A stretch of 5,846 nt of DNA from the NCBI GenBank assembly GCA_017308345.1, contig JAFKFE010000410.1:1-5846 (forward strand), in the 5' to 3' direction. The position numbers and the translations under genes were made by a program. Shown here in pieces: positions 1-4,528 of this stretch (position 1 is the stretch's first letter; each line of letters opens with the position of its first letter). The notes beneath the pieces are model-generated. The model made no database searches, was not told where the DNA came from, and was given only the letters and a program-made list of their open reading frames with translations. Source of the DNA: Alphaproteobacteria bacterium (GTDB taxonomy: Bacteria > Pseudomonadota > Alphaproteobacteria > Rhizobiales > Rhizobiaceae).

Positions 1-1295
1 CCACCCGCGGCATCCTTGCCGTCGGCGCCAAACACGTCGTTCACGAACACATCGCCATTGATCGGGGCATGGCTGCCGGACGTCACGTTGCCGATATCGG
101 CATTGGCCGTCGGCACGTCGTCGACGATTTTGATCGACAGCGTGCCGGGAAGCGAGACGTCGCCGTCGCTGTCGGTGACGGTCACCGTCATGTCGTCGTA
201 GATGGGAGCGTCGCCGGCCGGATGCTGCGCGCTATGCTCCAGCGTGTAGGTGTAACTCACCTGGCCGGTGGCGGGGTCGTAGCCGTTGATGGTCAGCGTG
301 TTGCCTTCCGGCGTGGAGATGTCGATCGGCGACGATCCGCTGTTGGCAAGGGCCGCGCCCGAGATCACCTGGTTATTGATGGTCACCGAGCCGATGCCGT
401 CGGGCGAGTTGATGGTGAAGGTACCGGTGTTGTGCTCCGACGGATCGCCGTCGGCGCCTGGCGCCGCCGCTTCGCCCGAACCTTCCGAGCCGGAGCTCGC
501 CGGCAGGCCTTTTTCATTGACGGTGGTGTCGCCGCCGTCGACCGAAGGCGTCAGGTCTATGATCGTGGGAATGGAATTCTCGCGCAGCAACCCCGGGAAC
601 AGCTCGCGGTGTTCCGGCTGACCGAACGCCAGGTCCGTCGGCGGCAGCAGGGCGGTGAGGCCGAAGCCGTCGCCGATGCCGCCGGCGGGCTGTTCGAAAT
701 TGCCGCCCGCGCTGCCCGGCGAGCCATTGCCGCCGGCCGAGATCGAGCCGTCGGCGCCGAAGGCGACATCGACATGGCTTGCCTCGAGCGCGGCGATCAG
801 CGCGACGCGCGGCACCTCGACATCGCCGAGGATGAAGGTCGGCACGTTCAGCGCGCCGTCCTTGATGACGATCTCGGATCCGTCGGGCTGCACCAGCACG
901 AGGTTGTGCCCGTCGACCTTGATGTTGTCGATGGAGACATTGGCCGGGAGCTTCACGACATTGCCGGCTTCGGCGTGATATTCATGCGGGACGTTCGAAG
1001 CTGCGGCGTTCGCCGCCGGCGCGTTTCCTGCCGGCGCGTTTCCTTGGGCGGCATTGGAAGCCGGGGCATTGGAGGCGGGGGCGTTCGCGTCGGCCGCCGG
1101 CTGGTTTGCGGCCGGGGCATTGGCCGCGCCCTGCGCCGGCGCGCCGCTGCCGACATCGACCGGCACCGGCTCGCTCGCTGGTTGGCCGGTGGTCGCCTGC
1201 GCGACCTGGACACCCGTCGAGATATGATTTTCACCAGCGCTCGTATGCTCGTCCCAGGAATTTGAAACGGCGTCGAATTCGATATTGGTCGTCAT
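1..1295 (-). CDS. Large type I-secreted adhesin (LapA/Bap-like, T1SS/VCBS repeats), N-terminal part
   Basis: This is the first 431 codons of a probable giant surface adhesin; it has no stop and runs off the left edge. The ATG at 1293-1295 follows AAGGGG (1304-1309) with 8-nt spacing. There is no signal peptide, as expected for a type I substrate with a C-terminal secretion signal. Residues 1-50 are polar; residues 59-101 are Asn/Ala/Pro pentapeptide repeats; residues 103-182 form a compact predicted beta-rich module (KLPANVSIDNIKVDGHNLVL, then QPDGSEIVIKDG) that resembles the N-terminal region of rhizobial type I adhesins and may act as the outer-membrane retention plug. A Gly-rich linker follows. 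From about residue 252 a T1SS-143/VCBS-like repeat begins (VNEKGLPA, GTFTINSPDGIGSVTINN, SYTYTLEH, TVTVTDSDGD, KIVDDVPTANAD); a linker to the next repeat (NGDVFVNDVFGADG) is cut by the edge. The DSDGD stretch could bind calcium. The neighbouring secretion operon and LapG-like protease are its likely exporter and processor. The adhesin class is well supported; the retention role is inferred. Confidence 0.88.
   Translation of the reverse strand, partial: MTTNIEFDAVSNSWDEHTSAGENHISTGVQVAQATTGQPASEPVPVDVGSGAPAQGAANAPAANQPAADANAPASNAPASNAAQGNAPAGNAPAANAAASNVPHEYHAEAGNVVKLPANVSIDNIKVDGHNLVLVQPDGSEIVIKDGALNVPTFILGDVEVPRVALIAALEASHVDVAFGADGSISAGGNGSPGSAGGNFEQPAGGIGDGFGLTALLPPTDLAFGQPEHRELFPGLLRENSIPTIIDLTPSVDGGDTTVNEKGLPASSGSEGSGEAAAPGADGDPSEHNTGTFTINSPDGIGSVTINNQVISGAALANSGSSPIDISTPEGNTLTINGYDPATGQVSYTYTLEHSAQHPAGDAPIYDDMTVTVTDSDGDVSLPGTLSIKIVDDVPTANADIGNVTSGSHAPINGDVFVNDVFGADGKDAAG
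108..437 (-). other. First T1SS-143/VCBS-like beta-sandwich repeat of the adhesin
   Basis: Residues 287-396 of the adhesin form a complete repeat of the kind found in tandem in giant type I-secreted adhesins. Landmarks in order are GTFTINSPDGIGSVTINN, the TLTINGYD strand, a GQVSYTYTLEH strand, the VTVTDSDGD acidic loop and the closing IKIVDDVPTANAD strand. A Glu-Gly-Ser-Gly-Glu-Ala linker precedes it. Only one full copy is in the window; the sequence after it looks like the lead-in to another domain, so the full protein is expected to be much longer. Confidence 0.75.
996..1085 (-). repeat. Six tandem 15-bp units encoding NAPAS-type pentapeptides
   Basis: Within the adhesin gene, residues 71-100 read NAPAS NAPAS NAAQG NAPAG NAPAA NAAAS, six exact-length 15-bp units each starting with an Asn codon. 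Two further related units (NAPAA, NQPAA; 1092-1121) lie just upstream in the reading direction, separated by Asp-Ala. The units are imperfect at DNA level but strongly periodic. The segment probably forms a flexible, extended tether before the folded N-terminal module. Because units are a multiple of three bases, gain or loss by slippage would keep the frame. Confidence 0.85.
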
Positions 1296-1350
1296 AGCTC
1301 AAGCCCCTTCGGTATTTCCCGGAAAGAGACATGTGAGGGCAGGACTTTGC

Positions 1351-1369
1351 AACAGAGTCTCAATCTGTT
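1351..1369. promoter_or_regulatory. Palindrome AACAGA-N7-TCTGTT, candidate operator
   Basis: The sequence is a perfect 6-bp inverted repeat with a 7-bp spacer, about 56 bases upstream of the adhesin start codon. It has no following T-run, so it does not look like a terminator. The size and symmetry suit a dimeric DNA-binding protein and the location suits control of the adhesin. A 6-bp arm could also arise by chance, so this is only a candidate. Confidence 0.3.
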
Positions 1370-1407
1370 TCATATATTGGGATATGTAGAGAATCGCATT
1401 TTTTACA

Positions 1408-1417
1408 CTTGGTAAAT
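1408..1417 (+). repeat. Direct repeat CTTGGTAAAT, copy 1
   Basis: This 10-base motif recurs exactly at 1485-1494, 77 bases away (close to seven helical turns), and its core appears inverted as ATTTACC at 1551-1557. Repeated short motifs in a divergent promoter region suggest binding sites for one regulator on the same DNA face. No regulator is known for this motif. Confidence 0.3.
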
Positions 1418-1484
1418 CGTGATGATATACTATGTTATGCCTCCCCTTGAGGAATGCGGACCTGACCCCGGCACGCCGCGTCGG

Positions 1485-1494
1485 CTTGGTAAAT
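1485..1494 (+). repeat. Direct repeat CTTGGTAAAT, copy 2
   Basis: Second exact copy of the 10-base motif at 1408-1417. It lies just upstream of the A+T-rich stretch containing the candidate protease promoter, so a protein bound here could affect that promoter. Support is limited to the repetition itself. Confidence 0.3.
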
Positions 1495-1506
1495 GGAAGT
1501 ATAAAT

Positions 1507-1534
1507 TTGGATAAAATTTGATGGAAAATAGAAT
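1507..1534 (+). promoter_or_regulatory. Weak sigma70-like promoter candidate for the protease gene
   Basis: TTGGAT (1507-1512) and TAGAAT (1529-1534) are separated by 16 bases. The -10-like hexamer matches TATAAT at five of six positions; the -35-like hexamer matches only at TTG. It would leave a 5' leader of roughly 75-80 bases before the protease start. Chance matches are common in A+T-rich DNA. Confidence 0.2.
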
Positions 1535-1618
1535 AGAGCGATTCGCGGAAATTTACCCACCTTCCTTTCCGATAATTTGAGACAAGATTGGTAGCGTCCA
1601 CAGTCAAAGGTGGGCGCT

Positions 1619-2575
1619 ATGAAAATACAAAAAACAGCCTCCGGAACGACGGGGATCAGGGTTCTCTTGCTGGTGATCGGCCTTGCCGTCCAGGCGAATC
1701 CATCATCCGCCAGCGCCGATACCGGCGCCGATCGCGCTCTGCGGAAGGTGCTTGCGCCAGCGAGCCTTGGCGGTGTTTCGCTGGCCCGGCCGCAGCCCTG
1801 GCAGCCAGCCGCCGCATACCGCATCGCGGACGTTTCGGCGGGCTATGCGTCGGCGGTATCCCACGAGGTTGAAGCGCATTCCGGCGCCAAGGCCGATCCC
1901 GGCATCGATCCGATCCAGACCGCCGCGATCATCCCGGGCGTTTTCGGCTCCGTCGCCTTGTCGATGCGCAACTTTCCGGTCGCGGCGCGCTGGGCTCCCG
2001 TCTACAGGGCCATCGTCGACTGCACCGCCGGCAGCGCCTGCGATCGAGAGAGCCCGGCTTTCGCCGAGATCATCAAAATCGCAAGCGACAAGGGCTTTCG
2101 CGACAAGCTGGCCTTCGTCAACAGCAGCATCAACCGTCTGATCGCCTATCGCAAGGACAGCGTCGTCTACGGCAAGCTCGACTATTGGGCCACGCCTTCG
2201 GAAGTCCTCGAGCATCGCGCCGGCGACTGCGAGGATTTCGCCATACTGAAAATGGCGGCGCTGCTTAGAGCCGGCATCCCGGCGCAGAGCATGTCGCTCG
2301 TGGTGCTCCAGGATCGCCGCCGCAAGTTCTTCCATGCCGTCCTGTCGGTGAGCACGGGAAGCGGCGCCTTCATCCTGGACAGCCTCGGCAACGCCGTCAT
2401 GCGCGACAGCGACCTGCCCGATTACGTTCCGCTCTATTCCTTCAGCACGGATCGCGCCTGGATCCACGGATCGAGGTCGGGCGCGCAGATCGCCGACATC
2501 GCCGGCGGCTTCGCGACGGTGGCTCCGGGCGAGGGATCGCCGGAACCGTCGGCGGATTGGAGCCTGAGACAGTAG
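1619..2575 (+). CDS. LapG-like periplasmic transglutaminase-like cysteine proteinase (BTLCP family)
   Basis: The 318-residue product is a predicted exported cysteine protease of the bacterial transglutaminase-like family, whose best known member, LapG of Pseudomonas fluorescens, cuts the N-terminus of the LapA adhesin and releases it from the cell. The ATG at 1619 is preferred over the GTG at 1610 because AAGGTGG (1607-1613) sits 5 bases before it and overlaps the GTG. Residues 1-33 are a signal peptide (hydrophobic VLLLVIGLAV core, likely cleavage after ASA). The catalytic domain contains DYWATPSEVL (188-197), GDCEDFAILK with nucleophile Cys204, His239 in FFHAVLSV and Asp254 in FILDSLGN. The acidic residues flanking Cys204 (Asp203, Glu205) match positions that bind calcium in LapG. 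Cys135 and Cys141 (CTAGSAC) could form a disulfide. A Pro/Ser/Gly-rich tail ends the protein. It is divergent from the adhesin and convergent with the secretion operon. Family and triad are clear; the adhesin as substrate is inferred from context. Confidence 0.92.
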   Translation: MKIQKTASGTTGIRVLLLVIGLAVQANPSSASADTGADRALRKVLAPASLGGVSLARPQPWQPAAAYRIADVSAGYASAVSHEVEAHSGAKADPGIDPIQTAAIIPGVFGSVALSMRNFPVAARWAPVYRAIVDCTAGSACDRESPAFAEIIKIASDKGFRDKLAFVNSSINRLIAYRKDSVVYGKLDYWATPSEVLEHRAGDCEDFAILKMAALLRAGIPAQSMSLVVLQDRRRKFFHAVLSVSTGSGAFILDSLGNAVMRDSDLPDYVPLYSFSTDRAWIHGSRSGAQIADIAGGFATVAPGEGSPEPSADWSLRQ

Positions 2576-2586
2576 GCTGGACCGGC

Positions 2587-3228
2587 TCAGCCGTTGAAGA
2601 CGAAAGCCATCAGGAGTTCCGGCTCGGCGACGGGCGCGCGCACGGCGCTGAGCTGGCCGCGATAGCGCCGCTCGCCGGCGCCGATGACGAAACCGCTGGT
2701 GACCGGCATTTCGCCATTGGCGTCGAGCCTGGCGAAGATGTCGGTGACGTTGAGGTCGAGCGCCAGCTTCAAATCCTGCCGCCCATCCTCGCCGGGCGCG
2801 CTCGGCAATTGGCGCCTGACCAGTTGCTGGAAGGGCGTGTTGAAGGCCAGGATCTTCTTTGACGACGACAGCGCGAAGGCGGGCGACGGGCAGGCGACCA
2901 GGATCGCGTTGATCGTGCGGACCGACGCAAGCTTGCGCAATTCCATGCTTTCCTCGGCGAGGCCGCGCATGCAGGCGACCCGGATCGCCGAGGTGAGGTT
3001 GCCCTGGTCGGGATGATGTTCGGCGATCTCCTCCACCAGCATGCCGATCGTGCATTTGCGGCTTTCCGCCATCTGCTTCAGCGACACCCAGAAGGCGCGC
3101 TCCAGACGGATGCCGCGACGCACGCCGCCGCGCGCCACGACGCGGAATTCCGGGCCGAAATCCTCGGCCGCGAGCGCCGGCAGCAGCCTTTCGCGGGGCG
3201 CGTCTGGGCGGACGGCGCTATCGCTCAC
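2587..3228 (-). CDS. Ribbon-helix-helix DNA-binding protein with C-terminal PAS-like domain
   Basis: The 213-residue product is the third gene of the secretion operon. Its GTG start (3226-3228) is supported by a strong AGGAGG (3235-3240) 6 bases upstream, and it overlaps the end of the HlyD-type gene by 11 bases, indicating translational coupling. Residues 36-92 (RRGIRLERAFWVSLKQMAES through TIGMLVEEI and GNLTSAIRVACMRG) match the pattern of the alphaproteobacterial RHH_4-type ribbon-helix-helix domain: a basic N-terminal strand, a helix with FW, and a second helix after GNL(S/T)SA. Residues 103-212 look PAS-like (INAILVACPSPAFALSSSKK, then ILAFNTPFQQLV, ending in short strands such as LLMAFVFNG). 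No signal peptide or membrane segment is visible, so it should be cytoplasmic. Its likely role is sensing a signal and controlling transcription, perhaps of this locus, but ligand, targets and even DNA binding are unproven. The PAS assignment is weaker than the RHH assignment. Confidence 0.8.
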   Translation of the reverse strand: MSDSAVRPDAPRERLLPALAAEDFGPEFRVVARGGVRRGIRLERAFWVSLKQMAESRKCTIGMLVEEIAEHHPDQGNLTSAIRVACMRGLAEESMELRKLASVRTINAILVACPSPAFALSSSKKILAFNTPFQQLVRRQLPSAPGEDGRQDLKLALDLNVTDIFARLDANGEMPVTSGFVIGAGERRYRGQLSAVRAPVAEPELLMAFVFNG

Positions 3229-4528
3229 TCATCGCCTCCTGACGCGCCTTGTTGATGGGCTTCAAAAGATAGTTGAGGATCGTCTTGCGTCCGGTCTTGA
3301 TGTCGACCGAGCAGATCATGCCGGGGATGATCGAATAGGTCTTGCCGTTCCTCGTCAGGGTCGACTTCTCGGTCGCGACGCGCACCTGGTAGTAGGGTTC
3401 GCCCGTCTTCTGGTCGACGAGACTGTCGGCGGTGATGTTGGAGACCTTGCCCTCGATGCCGCCGAAGATCGAGAAATCATAGGCGGTGACCTTGATCAGC
3501 GCCTCCTGGTTCGGCTGGATGAAGGCGACGTCGCGCGGCGAAACCCGTGCCTCGACCAGCAGCGTCTCGGAGGTCGGCACGATGCCGGCCACGACCGCGC
3601 CAGGCTGTACGAAGGCGCCGAGCGTGTTGACGTCGAGCGTGTTGACGATGCCGTCGACCGGCGAGCGTATGTCGGTGCGCGCGACCTTGTCGGTGGCGCC
3701 GCGAATGGTCTCGTCGACGACCGAAAGATCGGCGAGCGCTTGCGTCAGGTCGCTCAGCGCCTCCTGTTGCAATTGCAGGCCCAGTTCGTTCACCTGAAGC
3801 TGCCCCTCGGTGATTGCCGCCTGGGTCTTCTTGATCGTCTCTCCGGCCAGCGCCAGCTGTCCGTGCAGGTCGGTCTGCTCGCGCTCGACGCGGATCTGCT
3901 CGGTCTTGGCCATCAGGCCCTTCTTGACCATGGGTTCCACCAGAGCCGCTTCCTGGTCGGTCACCGCCAGGCTCTTGGAGAGGCGGTCGGAATTGGCGGT
4001 TGCCTCGTCCAGCTCCTTCTCGCGCTGATCGAGGCGCGATTTGAGAACCGACAGCTTGACCTCGAAATTGTCGCGGCGCGCCACGAGCAGCTTCTGCTCG
4101 TTGTCGCAAATCTCCGGCGCGACCTTCTGGATGTCCGCGGGGCAGGGGAACGACCCTTCGACATTGCCGCTCTGCTCGAACTGCAGCCGCGCGATGCGCG
4201 CCTGCAGCGCTCGCGCCTTGGCCTTCTCTTCGCCGAGGCTCGATGTGTTGCCCGAGTTGTCGAGACGGATGATGAGGTCGTTCTTCTTGACGGTCTGGCC
4301 GATCTGGACGGCGATCTCCTGCACGACACCGGGTTCGCTGGCCTGGATGACCTGCGTCTTCGAGGCGGGTATGACCTTGCCTTCGCCGCGCGCGATCTCG
4401 TCCACCTCGGCAAACGATGCCCAGGCCGTGAAGCACACGAACAGCGCGCCGATGATGTAGACGGACGCCGAGGCGAAAAGTGGTGGCCGGTCTTGCCTTG
4501 CAAGCATGTCTATGTTCCGGTCAGGCAC
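3218..4528 (-). CDS. Type I secretion membrane fusion protein, HlyD family (LapC-like)
   Basis: The 436-residue product is the periplasmic adaptor that links an inner-membrane ABC exporter to an outer-membrane TolC-type channel. After a short cytoplasmic N-terminus there is one membrane helix (about 22-41, SVYIIGALFVCFTAWASF). Residues 47-92 are the first half of the lipoyl-like domain (RGEGKVIPASKTQVIQA, GVVQEIAVQIGQTVKKNDLI), residues 95-280 a long coiled-coil hairpin, and 283-320 the second lipoyl half (RTDIRSPVDGIVNTL). A beta-barrel region follows, and the end carries the HlyD signature SIIPGMICSVDIKTGRKTIL. Cys129 and Cys141 in the periplasmic hairpin may pair. The start is uncertain: GTG at 4526-4528 overlaps the ABC stop but its AAGGG is only 2 bases away, while ATG at 4505-4507 (429 residues) has GGAA at 7-base spacing and may be the real start. 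It is co-transcribed with the ABC exporter upstream and the RHH/PAS gene downstream. The substrate is inferred to be the adhesin at the left of the window. Confidence 0.94.
   Translation of the reverse strand: MPDRNIDMLARQDRPPLFASASVYIIGALFVCFTAWASFAEVDEIARGEGKVIPASKTQVIQASEPGVVQEIAVQIGQTVKKNDLIIRLDNSGNTSSLGEEKAKARALQARIARLQFEQSGNVEGSFPCPADIQKVAPEICDNEQKLLVARRDNFEVKLSVLKSRLDQREKELDEATANSDRLSKSLAVTDQEAALVEPMVKKGLMAKTEQIRVEREQTDLHGQLALAGETIKKTQAAITEGQLQVNELGLQLQQEALSDLTQALADLSVVDETIRGATDKVARTDIRSPVDGIVNTLDVNTLGAFVQPGAVVAGIVPTSETLLVEARVSPRDVAFIQPNQEALIKVTAYDFSIFGGIEGKVSNITADSLVDQKTGEPYYQVRVATEKSTLTRNGKTYSIIPGMICSVDIKTGRKTILNYLLKPINKARQEAMSER
3235..3240 (-). promoter_or_regulatory. Strong ribosome binding site AGGAGG for the RHH/PAS gene
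   Basis: AGGAGG lies 6 bases before the GTG at 3226-3228, inside the last codons of the HlyD-type gene. It decides the start of the RHH/PAS gene despite the non-ATG codon and despite the 11-base overlap. It is the best Shine-Dalgarno match among the gene starts visible in the window. Confidence 0.75.

Larger units (their letters stand above)
1296..1618. promoter_or_regulatory. A+T-rich divergent intergenic region between adhesin and protease genes
   Basis: These 323 bases separate two divergent start codons and are clearly richer in A+T than the flanking genes, except for a G+C-rich patch at about 1455-1485. No convincing gene lies here. The region must hold the promoter of the protease gene and most likely that of the adhesin. 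Contents noted separately are a 19-bp palindrome, a repeated CTTGGTAAAT motif with a partial inverted copy, and a weak sigma70-like promoter. A+T-rich divergent regions of this kind are common targets of nucleoid-associated or zinc-finger regulators (for example MucR in rhizobia), but no specific regulator can be assigned from sequence alone. Confidence 0.7.

Noticed and set aside
69..1265. Long plus-strand open frame (about 398 codons) opposite the adhesin
   Set aside because: Its translation is Arg/Gly/Val-rich with no recognisable motif, while the opposite strand gives a coherent adhesin with repeat landmarks. It is a high-G+C antisense artefact.
1371..1386. CATAT...ATATG inverted repeat
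   Set aside because: Five-base A/T arms are expected by chance in this A+T-rich stretch.
1442..1450. AAGGGGAGG ribosome-binding-like sequence on the minus strand
   Set aside because: No start codon sits at suitable spacing, and the nearest ATG opens a frame of only nine codons.
1299..1607. Minus-strand frame of about 102 codons between the divergent genes
   Set aside because: It would start with TTG, has no good ribosome binding site, shows no family resemblance and lies in promoter-like A+T-rich DNA. A small gene cannot be fully excluded.
2575..2592. Inverted repeat GGCTG...CAGCC at the convergent gene ends as a shared terminator
   Set aside because: Arms are only 5 bp with an 8-base loop and there is no T-run on either strand, so support is too weak.
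1703..3055. Minus-strand open frame (about 450 codons) spanning the protease gene and part of the RHH/PAS gene
   Set aside because: It crosses two well-supported genes, has biased Arg/Ala/Asp composition and no domain signature.
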